Origin: Sulfurimonas aquatica
Lineage (GTDB): Bacteria > Campylobacterota > Campylobacteria > Campylobacterales > Sulfurimonadaceae
Assembly (NCBI RefSeq): GCF_017357825.1
Contig: NZ_CP046072.1
Location: forward strand, 2,699,159 to 2,763,158
Direction of reading: 5' to 3'
Length of the DNA stretch: 64,000 nt
Part shown: positions 22,022 to 31,332 of the stretch, piece after piece
How positions within the stretch are numbered: position 1 is the first letter of the stretch
Layout of the letters: the number at the start of each line of letters is the position of its first letter
Notes under the pieces: generated by a model
The model's database searches: none
Told to the model about the DNA's origin: nothing
What the model saw: only the letters and a program-made list of their open reading frames with translations
Position numbers and translations under genes: made by a program

Positions 22022-22818
22022 TTTTTGTTGATAATAAGCGAGAGTATAAAGATAAAGATAATACTCAAGACTATCGTTGCGCCAGAAGGAAGTGAAAAGT
22101 AAAAAGATATGCTCATTCCCGCTATAACGCTAAAAAGCGCAAAAAAGAGCGATATAAGCATAGTATTTCTAAATCCCACTCTATACTGAAGAGCAGCAAC
22201 GGTAGGTATGACCATAAGCGCTCCGACTAAAAGGCTTCCGACAACACGAATAGAAAGCGCAATGATTATGGCTACAACGGTTACAAGAAGGAAGTTTAAA
22301 AATTTTACTTTGAGACCACTAGTTTTTGCAACCTCCTCATCATAAGCTATAAAATACAACTCTTTTGAAAATAGAAGTAAAAATGCTAAAGAGAGACTTC
22401 CAAAAAAGAGAATAGTCATAACGTCTTCGCTACTTACAGAAAGAATGGAGCCGAAGAGATAAGAGAATAAGGAGTTATTAAACGCACCACCTAAAGATAC
22501 TATAATAACTGCAATGGCAAGAGAGCCTGAGAGAATAATAGAGAGTATCGCATCCGAATAAAGAGAGAAGGCACTTCTTAAATACTCAATAAGCCAAGCT
22601 GAAAGTATGGCAACGACAACTGCCATCCACAGAGGGTTATATCCTGCGACAAGTCCAACGGCAACTCCCACAAGCGCAGAATGAGCCAATGTTTCACTCA
22701 TTAAAGAGTAGCGTTTAAGCACTATAAACGTTCCACTAATAGAAGCGAGAGTTGCAATGAAAAGACCGGCTATAAATGCTCTTTGCATAAAATCATATTC
22801 AAACATTTCAAACATCAT
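22018..22818 (-). CDS. znuB: Zinc/manganese ABC transporter permease
   Basis: Inner-membrane permease of the ABC-3 metal family, 266 residues with about eight hydrophobic segments. Conserved features include the TLAHSALVGVAVGL block and the RVVGSLLVGALMVIPTVAA motif. It is the third gene of the leftward znuA-znuC-znuB unit (6-base gap to znuC). Zinc rather than manganese is supported by the histidine-rich binding protein. Two ATGs at the start (MMFEMFEYDF) leave the exact N-terminus open by a few residues. Confidence 0.88.
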   Translation of the reverse strand: MMFEMFEYDFMQRAFIAGLFIATLASISGTFIVLKRYSLMSETLAHSALVGVAVGLVAGYNPLWMAVVVAILSAWLIEYLRSAFSLYSDAILSIILSGSLAIAVIIVSLGGAFNNSLFSYLFGSILSVSSEDVMTILFFGSLSLAFLLLFSKELYFIAYDEEVAKTSGLKVKFLNFLLVTVVAIIIALSIRVVGSLLVGALMVIPTVAALQYRVGFRNTMLISLFFALFSVIAGMSISFYFSLPSGATIVLSIIFIFILSLIINKK

Positions 22819-22824
22819 ATATTC

Positions 22825-23595
22825 CTAATGCTCATGTTTATGGTTATGAATAAGATGTGCGTCAATTCCATAAAGTTGTGTCATATCCTCACAACTCATA
22901 GCCTCTTTTGGATTATTGCATATCGTTGCGTTTTCATTTATAGTAAAAAGTCTACCTATGTCATCTGCGATAACGCCAATGTCATGAGTGATAAAAACTA
23001 TAGTAATATTGTCTTCTTTATTGAGTTTTGAGAGCAGTTTATAAAAACGCTGTTGTGAGACGATGTCTACTCCGGTATTTGGCTCATCAAGGATTAGTAT
23101 TTCAGGTGATGAAGCTAATGCTCGAGCAATCATGGCGCGTTGGCGTTGGCCTCCTGAGAGTGTGCCGACCATCTTATTTTTAAGATGTACTATATCCATT
23201 TTAAGCATTGCGTCTTCTACCATTTTTGCATCTTCAAGGCTAAATGTAGAAAACATCCCGCGTTTAGCCACCCTACCCATCTTTACTATGTCTTCTACCG
23301 TAGCAGGAAAATTTGCGTCTACTAAAGAGGCACGCTGGGGAACATAACCTATTTTATACCACTCTTTAAAGTTTTTTATCTTTTTACCAAATATTTTCAC
23401 GCTACCGCTTGTAGCTTTTTCTAATCCTAATAAAATTCTAATTAGTGTCGTTTTTCCTCCACCATTAGGACCTATTATAGCTATATACTCACCATTAAAA
23501 ATCTCTAAAGAGATGTTTGAAAGTATATCAACCCCTCTAACGCTAAAGTTAAGATTTTTTACATCAAAGATAGGAACTTTAAACTTTAGTTGCAC
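22825..23595 (-). CDS. znuC: Zinc ABC transporter ATP-binding protein
   Basis: ATPase that powers zinc import. It has Walker A GPNGGGKTT, signature LSGGQRQR, Walker B ILILDEPNTG and the switch histidine in FITHD. The C-terminus is histidine-rich (DAHLIHNHKHEH), as in zinc-handling proteins, and may sense or deliver zinc. It overlaps the end of znuA by 10 bases. Confidence 0.92.
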   Translation of the reverse strand: MQLKFKVPIFDVKNLNFSVRGVDILSNISLEIFNGEYIAIIGPNGGGKTTLIRILLGLEKATSGSVKIFGKKIKNFKEWYKIGYVPQRASLVDANFPATVEDIVKMGRVAKRGMFSTFSLEDAKMVEDAMLKMDIVHLKNKMVGTLSGGQRQRAMIARALASSPEILILDEPNTGVDIVSQQRFYKLLSKLNKEDNITIVFITHDIGVIADDIGRLFTINENATICNNPKEAMSCEDMTQLYGIDAHLIHNHKHEH

Positions 23596-24521
23596 TCAAG
23601 AACCTTAGACAATTTTTCTAAGTTTGTGTACATGATATCTTCATAGCTTAGATTTTGGTCCGCTTCATCCGGTGTGATATTTCCTAAAGAGTGCAGTGAG
23701 TCAATTTTTATATTTTCATCTTTCGCTATACTTTTTATGACACTATTATTTACAAAGTTTTCAAAAAATATTGTTTTTACGCCATCTTTATCTATCTCTT
23801 TTATAATTCTTTTAATATCACTTGCTGTAGGCTCTGCTTCGGGAGTTAAGCCACTTAAAGATTTTGTCTCAAAGTTATATTTATGCGCTAAATAACTTAT
23901 TGAGTTATGGTTAATAATAATAGTATTTAGTCTACAAAGAGAAAGATCCTTTTTAAACGCATTGTCAAGTTTTTTAAGTCCATTGAGGTATTTGTCTCGA
24001 TTTTTTTCATATTTTTCTTTGTGCTCTGGCTGAAGATTAATAAGTTCATCAGTTATCAACTTTGTTGCTTTTTGCATATTTTCAAAATCAAGCCAGTAGT
24101 GTGGATCAAGCGTTCCGTGCGCGCACTGCTCATCATGATGCTCATGAAATTCAAACTCGTCTGATTCAAGTTCTCTTAATTTAACGTGTTTGCTTACGTC
24201 AAGCGCTCTGTTTTTAAACTCCATATTCTCTATCCAGTGCTCAAGTCCAACGCCACTATAAAAGAGCAAAGAACTATCTTCTATCTCTCCCATCAGTTTG
24301 GGACTTGGCTCAAAACTGTGAGGGTTAGAACCAAAAGGAATGATATTCACAATCTTAATACTTTCTCCAGCAATGTGTTTTGCTATATCGTAAAGTGCAA
24401 AAGTACTTACTGCTATACTTTTTTGCGATGGCTTAGTCTCTTTTTGGGAGTTAAAAATAAAAAATTGTAAAATAGCCAAAAGAGCTATTAATATTAGTGC
24501 TACTATCTTCAAATTTTTCAT
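23586..24521 (-). CDS. znuA: Zinc-binding periplasmic protein (cluster A-I)
   Basis: Periplasmic metal receptor of the zinc ABC importer. It has an N-terminal membrane-spanning signal (IVALILIALLAILQFFIF). Likely zinc ligands are the histidines in GSNPHSFEPSP, TLDPHYWLD and IINHNSISY. A charged loop HEHHDEQCAH before the second ligand is typical of ZnuA. An in-frame ATG at 24533 exists, but the next methionine (MKNLKIV, 24521) gives a normal signal peptide, so I prefer it. No Zur operator could be recognised. Confidence 0.88.
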   Translation of the reverse strand: MKNLKIVALILIALLAILQFFIFNSQKETKPSQKSIAVSTFALYDIAKHIAGESIKIVNIIPFGSNPHSFEPSPKLMGEIEDSSLLFYSGVGLEHWIENMEFKNRALDVSKHVKLRELESDEFEFHEHHDEQCAHGTLDPHYWLDFENMQKATKLITDELINLQPEHKEKYEKNRDKYLNGLKKLDNAFKKDLSLCRLNTIIINHNSISYLAHKYNFETKSLSGLTPEAEPTASDIKRIIKEIDKDGVKTIFFENFVNNSVIKSIAKDENIKIDSLHSLGNITPDEADQNLSYEDIMYTNLEKLSKVLECN

Positions 24522-24577
24522 GTGCATATCCATATATTATAAGTTTTTAGATTTCTTTAAATAGTTTTAATTATGAA

Positions 24578-24583
24578 ATTATA
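24578..24583 (-). promoter_or_regulatory. -10 element for znuACB-bioC
   Basis: TATAAT on the minus strand, about 57 bases before the preferred znuA start. A second TATAAT at 24536-24541 is closer but would start transcription inside the 24533 ATG. Confidence 0.4.
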
Positions 24584-24681
24584 CCTTTTTTTCTCCTCCT
24601 TTATAATTAAGCAATCATTTGAGAGAGTAAAAAACATTCGACTCAAGAGTAGTAAAGTTTGATAATATAAGTTTTTTCAGA

Positions 24682-24687
24682 TATAAT
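24682..24687 (+). promoter_or_regulatory. -10 element of secG
   Basis: TATAAT 29 bases before the secG start, preceded by a T-rich tract, with a TTAGGAAAT ribosome site following. Confidence 0.55.
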
Positions 24688-24715
24688 TCGCCACTTTTAA
24701 CTTAGGAAATTATAT

Positions 24716-25051
24716 ATGACAACTAGTTTATTACTTATAGTGCAAATTGTTTTAGTCATCATTTTGGTTATACTTGTATTACTTCAAAAGAGCTCAAGCA
24801 TCGGTCTTGGTGCTTATAGTGGCTCAAATGAATCAGTATTTGGAGCGAAGGGTCCAGCTAGCTTTTTAGCAAAGGCTACTTTTAGTATTGGTTTCTTATT
24901 TGTTGTAAATACAATCACTTTAGGCTACATGTATTCACAAGCTTCTCAAGCGTCTGTTGTTGATGAGATGGTTGAAGACAATAACATCGTTGCGCCAGCG
25001 CCAACAACTCTTCCTACAATACCTACAAAAGAAACAAACGCTACAAAATAG
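24716..25051 (+). CDS. secG: Preprotein translocase subunit SecG
   Basis: Small subunit of the SecYEG channel. Two membrane helices (about 4-22 and 50-72) flank the conserved SSSIGLGAYSGSNESVFGAKG loop. The C-terminal tail is long and rich in proline and threonine, as in other Campylobacterota. It starts the secG-frr-pyrE group. A small GTTGCA/TGCAAC hairpin (25051-25068) at its stop may partly separate it from frr. Confidence 0.93.
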   Translation: MTTSLLLIVQIVLVIILVILVLLQKSSSIGLGAYSGSNESVFGAKGPASFLAKATFSIGFLFVVNTITLGYMYSQASQASVVDEMVEDNNIVAPAPTTLPTIPTKETNATK

Positions 25052-25161
25052 TTGCATTTTATTGCAACTACTTTAGCCCTTAAAACAGGCTTTTAACCCC
25101 TCTTAAATTTATCTTGCTACAATGCTATAATAATTTTTACTAAACCATTAAGGATAAGACA

Positions 25162-25719
25162 ATGCTAAATGAAATTTACAGTGAATGTGAAGACAAAATG
25201 CAAAAAAGCATAGCGCATATGCAAAGAGACTTTAAAACATTAAGAACAGGTAAGGTTACGACTTCTGTTTTAGATAATGTTAAAATAGACTACTATGGAA
25301 CGCCTACTCCTCTTGATCAAGTAGGCTCAGTAATAGCGACGGACGCAACGACAATAGTTGTAAATCCATGGGAAAAAAACTTACTCGCAGATATTGAGTC
25401 GGCTATTATGAAAGCAAACATTGGAACAACTCCTAATAACGATGGCGATCAAATCAAACTGTTTTTTCCAGCTATGACGGTTGAGCAACGTAAAGAGTCT
25501 GTAAAACAGATGAAAGGCATGGGTGAAAATGCTAAGGTTTCTCTTAGAAATGATAGAAAACACGCAAATGACCAGATAAAAAAACTTGAAAAAGAGAAAG
25601 AGATAACTGTCGATGAGTCAAAAGCTGCACAAGATGTTATCCAAAAAACAACTGACAAGTATTCAGCTAGCATCGAACAAATCCTCAAAGATAAAGAAGT
25701 AGAGATACTAAAGGTTTAA
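25162..25719 (+). CDS. frr: Ribosome recycling factor
   Basis: Splits the post-termination ribosome together with EF-G. The 185-residue protein has the three-helix bundle plus beta domain layout. The motifs [16 protein letters not shown] and [14 protein letters not shown] and the C-terminal DKEVEILKV are diagnostic. It is two bases from pyrE. It complements prfA at the left of the window, another translation-termination gene. Confidence 0.96.
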   Translation: MLNEIYSECEDKMQKSIAHMQRDFKTLRTGKVTTSVLDNVKIDYYGTPTPLDQVGSVIATDATTIVVNPWEKNLLADIESAIMKANIGTTPNNDGDQIKLFFPAMTVEQRKESVKQMKGMGENAKVSLRNDRKHANDQIKKLEKEKEITVDESKAAQDVIQKTTDKYSASIEQILKDKEVEILKV

Positions 25720-25721
25720 TA

Positions 25722-26330
25722 ATGGATGTTAAAAAAATATATATGGATGCAGATGCTCTTCTAGAGGGGCACTTTAAACTCAGTAGTGGAAACCACTCTC
25801 AGTTTTATTTACAATCTGCGAAAGTTTTAGAAGATCCAAAAACTGCAAAACTTCTTGCTGAGGCATTAGCATCTCAAATTAAAGAGAGTGGCTTAGAAAT
25901 CGATACTGTTTGTGCTCCTGCACTTGGTGGTTTAATCGCTGGATTTGCACTAGCTACCGCTCTTGATGTGCGTTTCATCTTTGCTGAGAGAGTAAATGGT
26001 GAGATGAGTATTCGCCGTGGTTTTGAAGTAAGCCAGGGTGAAAAAGTCCTCATGTGTGAAGATATCATTACAACTGGCGGTTCTGCTATGGAAGCTGCTG
26101 CCGTTGTAAAAGAACTTGGTGGGGAAATCGTTGGAGCGGCCGCACTTGCCAACCGTGGTTTTTGTAAACGCGAACATAGCGATATAACTACAAAACCAAA
26201 CTGTAAGCTACCTCAAGATATTCCATTTTTTGCTCTTGCAGACTTCACATTTGAGATGTATGCGCCAGACGCTTGTCCACTCTGTAAAGATGGAAGCGAG
26301 GCTATAAAGCCTGGCTCACGTGGAAACTAA
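25722..26330 (+). CDS. pyrE: Orotate phosphoribosyltransferase
   Basis: Makes orotidine-5'-phosphate from orotate and PRPP in pyrimidine synthesis. The PRPP loop is [17 protein letters not shown]. The sequence opens with [16 protein letters not shown], typical of this PyrE subgroup. The 202-residue length fits. The C-terminal CPLCKDG with paired cysteines is common in this subgroup. The stop lies 5 bases from the stop of the convergent flagellin gene. Confidence 0.95.
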   Translation: MDVKKIYMDADALLEGHFKLSSGNHSQFYLQSAKVLEDPKTAKLLAEALASQIKESGLEIDTVCAPALGGLIAGFALATALDVRFIFAERVNGEMSIRRGFEVSQGEKVLMCEDIITTGGSAMEAAAVVKELGGEIVGAAALANRGFCKREHSDITTKPNCKLPQDIPFFALADFTFEMYAPDACPLCKDGSEAIKPGSRGN

Positions 26331-26335
26331 AACTC

Positions 26336-27166
26336 TTAAGAAAAAAGTCTTGTAACATTCGAAGCCGAAGCGTTTGCTTGGGCTTGAGAAAACGAACCTA
26401 TCTGAGAGAGAATGTTCTGTTTTGAAAAGTTGGCACTCTCCGCTGCAAAATCAATATCTCTAATATTTGACTCAGCTGCTGCAATATTTATCTGTGTTAA
26501 AGACGTATTTCTTATACTTGCCATGAGTGAATTTTGCGAAGCGCCTAAATCTGCACGAGTATCACTAATACTTGCCAACGCGCTATCTATAGAATCTAAA
26601 CCTGTGCTACGTCCAGCTTCAGTTGTAATATCAATCGTTCCAACCAAAGACGCAATGCTTGAATCATTAATGCTTAGATTTTGAGTACTCTGTGCATCAC
26701 TACCACTTTGTGTAACAAAGGTTCCATCACCATTACTTCCACCTGTTCCATCTAAGAGATTAATTCCATTGTAGCTTGTCTGCTTAGCTATGTCATCCGA
26801 TGACTTTAAAAGCGTATCTATCTCTTTTTGAATGATTGCTCTATCTCCATCATTTAAAATTCCATTAGATGCCTGAAGCGTTAAAGTTCTGATTCTTTGC
26901 ATATTCTCTTCTATGCCACTCATCGCGCCGTCTGCTATCTGAATCATTCCAATACTCTCATTTGAGTTTTGAATCGCTTGACCCATGCCTGAGACTTGAG
27001 CCGAGAGTTGATTTGCTATGCCTAAACCTGATGCGTCATAAGCCGCACTCGACACTGATGAACCTGAAGATAGGTTATTAAGACTACTATTTAAACCTTG
27101 ATTACTTAATGTTGACTGTAGGTTTGCTCTCATTGCACTGATATTGCTATTTATTGAAAATGCCAT
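26336..27166 (-). CDS. Short flagellin
   Basis: Filament subunit secreted by the flagellar type III system. The N-terminal D0/D1 (MAFSINSNISAMRANLQSTL, then SSGSSV-A-YDASGLGIA) and the C-terminal D1/D0 (ESNIRDIDFAAESANFSK to NASASNVTRLF) are complete. The variable middle is reduced to about 60 residues, giving 276 in total. The D1 region reads MQRIRTLTLQASN, close to the enterobacterial TLR5-site pattern and unlike the altered sequence of Campylobacter and Helicobacter FlaA. It could be the major or a minor flagellin. Confidence 0.92.
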   Translation of the reverse strand: MAFSINSNISAMRANLQSTLSNQGLNSSLNNLSSGSSVSSAAYDASGLGIANQLSAQVSGMGQAIQNSNESIGMIQIADGAMSGIEENMQRIRTLTLQASNGILNDGDRAIIQKEIDTLLKSSDDIAKQTSYNGINLLDGTGGSNGDGTFVTQSGSDAQSTQNLSINDSSIASLVGTIDITTEAGRSTGLDSIDSALASISDTRADLGASQNSLMASIRNTSLTQINIAAAESNIRDIDFAAESANFSKQNILSQIGSFSQAQANASASNVTRLFS

Positions 27167-27198
27167 AACATACTCCTTATGAATAATCCTATGTTTAT

Positions 27199-27204
27199 AT
27201 TATA
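27199..27204 (-). promoter_or_regulatory. -10 element of the flagellin gene
   Basis: TATAAT on the minus strand, 33 bases before the start, with an AAGGAG ribosome site. No sigma28 (TAAA-N15-CGATWT) or sigma54 (GG-N10-GC) pattern was found in the 61-base spacer, which is unusual for a flagellin. Confidence 0.5.
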
Positions 27205-27227
27205 CGTACTTTATTTGTAGAGATTTA

Positions 27228-28853
27228 TTAATATTTTAATTTAAAATGACAGCTTGACATACGCTCTACTAAAACTCTAGCAACCTCAACCTTTCCATCA
27301 ACCATGACTGCAATATTTAAATCTTTTAAACTATTTTTCTCTTCTAATGAGATTACTTTCACTATAAGGTTTACATTTTTTGTATGATTGGTTATAGCTT
27401 CACAAATAAGTCTTTTCTTCTCAGGATTGTCAAGCGTAACAATTACAGAAGAGGCAGTATCTACATGTATCGCATCTAAAATAGAGTTTTTAGACGCATC
27501 ACCAAGATATGCTTCATGTCCATCGTTTATTGCTTGCATTACATGTTTGTGCGAGTTATCTATTATCACATAGCTTGCACCCAAATCATCTAAAAAAGAG
27601 GTGACAAACTTTCCTACTACGCCATATCCAGCAATTATTACATGATTTTTTCTAGCAGAGAGAGCTGACATATCTTCTACAACATCCTGCTTTCCACTAA
27701 TATATTCTACAAATATACCAATTTTAGATATAAAAAATGGAGTTACCATCATGGAAAATATCACTATTAAAACAAGTAGTTGTGCCAATTCATCTTCTAT
27801 GAGTCCACCCATACTTGCCAATGCAAATATAACAAATGAAAACTCTCCAACTTGAGAGAGTGCAAGTGCCGCTTTTAAAGAACGTCTATGAGAAGACGTC
27901 ATTCTAAGAAGTCCATAAATAGTTAAACTTTTAAGTATGGCAACCCCAACAAACGCTCCTACGATAAAAAATATATTATCTATAAAAACCATCACGTCTA
28001 TCTTCATTCCAACAACCACAAAAAATGTACCTAGCAGTATGTCTTTAAATGGTGCTATGTCTGACTCTACTTTATGATGGTACTTTGTCTCTGCAATAAT
28101 CATCCCTGCAATAAATGCACCTAGTGAATAGGTAAAACCCATATAGTGCGCAAGCAAAGAAGCGGAGATAACTATAAAAAGAACAGAGCCCATAAAGAGC
28201 TCTTCCACCTCTGAAGAGGCAGAAAAGTGTAGTAGCCATGTCATCATCTTTTTCCCAACTATAAACAATAACACTAAAACAAGTAAGACACTAAAGAGAG
28301 TATTGCTAATTATTATATAAAGGGACTCATTTGCCTCAGAGGTCATAAATCCGATAAGTATAAGTATAGGGATAACTGCGATATCTTGAAATACTAAAAT
28401 TCCCGTTGATATCTGTCCATAAGGTCTATATATCTCTTTTGAACTTTTGAGATAGCTTAAAACTACGGCAGTAGAAGATAAAGAGAAAGATAATGCAATT
28501 ATAAGTGACGTTTGTAGAGGTAAGCTAAAGCCATAATAAGCTATTAAATAGACAAGAAGCGCGGTAAATGAGACCTGCATAAGTCCGTTTCCAAATATCT
28601 CTTTTTTCATTGTTCCCATCTTGGCAAGAGATATCTCTAGACCAATCGTAAACATCAAAAATACAATACCAAATTCACCCACCATCTCAAGGGTATGCGA
28701 GCTACTAATATCCCTCAGATCAAATGCATACACGATAATAGTACCTGTTAATATATAGCCAATAATCTGAGAGACACCCAGTTTTTTTAGCAGTATATTC
28801 ACTACTATTGAGACACCCAAAGCAGCTATAACATACAGAAGTGTTGTTTCCAT
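27228..28853 (-). CDS. CPA2-family cation:proton antiporter with TrkA-N domain (KefB/YbaL-like)
   Basis: A 541-residue inner-membrane transporter. About 12-13 hydrophobic segments fill residues 1-385, followed by a cytoplasmic nucleotide-binding RCK domain starting HVIIAGYGVVGKFV (GxGxxG, about 403-416). The family exchanges K+ or Na+ for protons. The domain order matches KefB/KefC-type and YbaL-type proteins. The first membrane half has the IGLEISLAKM block and the second has ALSQVGEFSFV, both family hallmarks. Ion specificity cannot be read from the sequence. Confidence 0.88.
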   Translation of the reverse strand: METTLLYVIAALGVSIVVNILLKKLGVSQIIGYILTGTIIVYAFDLRDISSSHTLEMVGEFGIVFLMFTIGLEISLAKMGTMKKEIFGNGLMQVSFTALLVYLIAYYGFSLPLQTSLIIALSFSLSSTAVVLSYLKSSKEIYRPYGQISTGILVFQDIAVIPILILIGFMTSEANESLYIIISNTLFSVLLVLVLLFIVGKKMMTWLLHFSASSEVEELFMGSVLFIVISASLLAHYMGFTYSLGAFIAGMIIAETKYHHKVESDIAPFKDILLGTFFVVVGMKIDVMVFIDNIFFIVGAFVGVAILKSLTIYGLLRMTSSHRRSLKAALALSQVGEFSFVIFALASMGGLIEDELAQLLVLIVIFSMMVTPFFISKIGIFVEYISGKQDVVEDMSALSARKNHVIIAGYGVVGKFVTSFLDDLGASYVIIDNSHKHVMQAINDGHEAYLGDASKNSILDAIHVDTASSVIVTLDNPEKKRLICEAITNHTKNVNLIVKVISLEEKNSLKDLNIAVMVDGKVEVARVLVERMSSCHFKLKY

Positions 28854-28942
28854 CTTATTTTCTCACTTTGTTATAATTTTTTAATTTATATTTATTTGAT
28901 TCTTATTATACTACAATTAATTACTTGCTAAATTAGGGAAGT

Positions 28943-29542
28943 GTGTTACTCATACTTTTAGCTATTGTCTTTTTTACTAAGGAGAAAAATATGCAAAGAC
29001 TTACTCATACAGATAGCATACTTACATTTGGAGATAGCATAACTTATGGGTATGGAGTACGACATGAGCAAAGCTACCCTTTTATTCTCTCTAAACTATC
29101 CAATCGCAAGATTATAAACGCAGGAGTTAATGGAGACACGTCAAAAGATGGACTTCTAAGGCTTGATAATCTACTAAAAGATGATTCCATAAAACTCATG
29201 TTACTCTGCTTTGGTGGCAATGATATTATTCAAAAAAAATCTACTCATGCTATAAAAGAAAACCTGAGTACTATGATAAAAATTGCTAAAAATAAAAATG
29301 TTGAAGTAATTCTTATATCTGTACCAAATGTCTTCTTATTTGAGCCAACTCCTCTCCCCTTTTATAAAGAACTTTCAGATGAAGAAGATGTAAAGATTAT
29401 TGAAAATTTACTCTCAGATATTCTCTCAGATGATTCATTTAAAAATGACTACATCCACCCAAATGCTGCTGGATACAAAGAGATAGCCGAGAAAATTTAT
29501 GAGTATCTTTTAGTAAATGATTACTTAAGTGAAAATCCATAA
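28943..29542 (+). CDS. SGNH/GDSL hydrolase, TesA-like arylesterase
   Basis: Probably a lipase, esterase or thioesterase of the TesA type. Block I is FGDSITYGYG with the nucleophile serine. The glycine and GGNDI oxyanion residues follow, and DYIHPNAAGY carries the catalytic Asp-His pair. The start is a GTG with an AGGGAAG ribosome site. An N-terminal hydrophobic stretch (LLILLAIVFF) suggests export or membrane anchoring. An internal ATG (MQRLTHTD) would give a cytosolic form. It lies divergent from the antiporter gene. Confidence 0.85.
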   Translation: MLLILLAIVFFTKEKNMQRLTHTDSILTFGDSITYGYGVRHEQSYPFILSKLSNRKIINAGVNGDTSKDGLLRLDNLLKDDSIKLMLLCFGGNDIIQKKSTHAIKENLSTMIKIAKNKNVEVILISVPNVFLFEPTPLPFYKELSDEEDVKIIENLLSDILSDDSFKNDYIHPNAAGYKEIAEKIYEYLLVNDYLSENP

Positions 29543-29587
29543 ATAAAATACAACAGGCTTATATACTGATTTTAAGTGAGTATTGTA

Positions 29588-29605
29588 TATAATCGCGGTT
29601 ATAAT
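29588..29605 (+). promoter_or_regulatory. Twin -10 elements of pyrG
   Basis: Two TATAAT hexamers (29588-29593 and 29600-29605) lie 33 and 21 bases before the pyrG start. An 8-bp inverted repeat (TTATATAC with GTATATAA) overlaps the first. Confidence 0.4.
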
Positions 29606-29625
29606 TAATATTTGTGGAGCTAGGC

Positions 29626-31245
29626 ATGACTAAATACATTTTTGTTACGGGTGGGGTTTTAAGTTCTCTTGGAAAAGGGATAACAGCTGCTAGTATTGGT
29701 ACACTTTTAAAACACTCTGGCAAAAAAGTAGGTATGCTAAAAATAGATCCATACATAAATGTTGACCCTGGAACCATGTCTCCCCTAGAGCATGGTGAAG
29801 TTTTTGTTACAAAAGATGGAGCTGAAACTGACCTTGACATCGGAAACTATGAGCGTTTCTTAGACTCTTCATATCTTAAGTCGTCTAACTTCACAACAGG
29901 TCAAGTCTACTCGTCCGTAATAGAACGCGAACGTGCTGGTGGTTACCTTGGACAGACTATTCAAGTTATTCCTCATATCGTTGGTGAAATCGTTAAACGC
30001 ATCAAAGAAGCTGGTGAAGGTCATGAAATACTTGTAGTGGAACTTGGTGGAACGGTTGGCGACATAGAGGGTCTTCCTTTTATGGAAGCGATTCGTCAGA
30101 TGAAACATGACGAAGAAGTTGAGGGTACGTATTTTGTTCATGTAACACTTATTCCCTACATCAAAGCAGCTGGTGAGTTAAAGTCTAAACCAACGCAACA
30201 CTCTGTTCAAGAGCTTCGCCGTATAGGTATAACGCCACAGATGATAATCGCAAGAAGCGAAAATGGTCTTCCAAAAACATTCAAGAAAAAGCTTGCTATG
30301 AGTTGTGACGTACATCCAGAGTGTGTTATAGAAGCACTTGATGCAAAATCTATCTACGGAATCCCAGTTACGTTTTTAAGTCAAAATATTCTAAAACCTA
30401 TCGCTAAAGAGCTTGAACTTGGTGAGCTTAATCCTGACATGGAAGAGTGGGACATACTCGTTAAAAAAATAGTACAACCAAAAAACAAAACAGTCGTTGG
30501 TTTTGTAGGAAAATATCTTGAACTTAAAGAGGCTTACAAATCTTTAACAGAAGCGCTCATCCATTGTGGCGCTCACCTTGATACAAGAGTTGAGATTAAC
30601 TGGATAGACTCTGAAGAGATAGAAGAAAAAGGCGCAGAGGCGCTTCTAAGCGACTGTGATAGCGTTTTAGTTGCAGGTGGTTTTGGAAACCGTGGTGTTG
30701 AGGGTAAAATCTTAGCTATTGAGTATGCTCGCGTTAATAAAGTGCCTTATTTAGGCATCTGTCTTGGTATGCAGTTAACTCTTGTTGAGTATGCGAGAAA
30801 CGTTCTTGGTCTAGAGGGTGCAAACTCCATAGAGTTTGACGTAAACACTCCATACCCTATGATATATCTCATAGACAACTTTATGGACCAAAGTGGCCAA
30901 TCACAACTTAGAACTCACCAATCCCCTATGGGAGGGACTATGCGTTTAGGAGAGTATCCATGTGACACTAAAGATGGCTCAATCATCCAAAAGGCTTATG
31001 GTGGCGCAAAAACAATTCATGAACGCCACCGTCACCGTTATGAAGCAAATCCAACATACCGTGAACAACTAGAAAAAGCGGGAATGATAGTTACCGGCGA
31101 ATCAAATGGTCTCATAGAGACTGTTGAGATAGAGGGCCATCCATGGTTTTTAGGAGTACAGTTTCATCCAGAGTTTACGTCTCGTCTTCAAACGCCAAAC
31201 CCATCTATCCTTGCGTTTGTTGAGGCTAGCTTAAACGCTAAATAA
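29626..31245 (+). CDS. pyrG: CTP synthase
   Basis: Converts UTP to CTP using glutamine and ATP. The N-terminal synthetase domain begins [18 protein letters not shown]. The C-terminal glutaminase has the nucleophile in LGICLGMQL and the His-Glu pair in QFHPEFTSR. At 539 residues it is full length. I set the start at 29626, where the conserved MTKYIF begins after GGAGCT, rather than a codon 12 bases upstream. Confidence 0.97.
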   Translation: MTKYIFVTGGVLSSLGKGITAASIGTLLKHSGKKVGMLKIDPYINVDPGTMSPLEHGEVFVTKDGAETDLDIGNYERFLDSSYLKSSNFTTGQVYSSVIERERAGGYLGQTIQVIPHIVGEIVKRIKEAGEGHEILVVELGGTVGDIEGLPFMEAIRQMKHDEEVEGTYFVHVTLIPYIKAAGELKSKPTQHSVQELRRIGITPQMIIARSENGLPKTFKKKLAMSCDVHPECVIEALDAKSIYGIPVTFLSQNILKPIAKELELGELNPDMEEWDILVKKIVQPKNKTVVGFVGKYLELKEAYKSLTEALIHCGAHLDTRVEINWIDSEEIEEKGAEALLSDCDSVLVAGGFGNRGVEGKILAIEYARVNKVPYLGICLGMQLTLVEYARNVLGLEGANSIEFDVNTPYPMIYLIDNFMDQSGQSQLRTHQSPMGGTMRLGEYPCDTKDGSIIQKAYGGAKTIHERHRHRYEANPTYREQLEKAGMIVTGESNGLIETVEIEGHPWFLGVQFHPEFTSRLQTPNPSILAFVEASLNAK

Positions 31246-31332
31246 AAAAGTATACTCTGCTTAAAGAAAAATAAAGAGAATCATAAGAGTAATAGTAATA
31301 TCATATAGTTATTAAAATACAAAAGGTAACAT

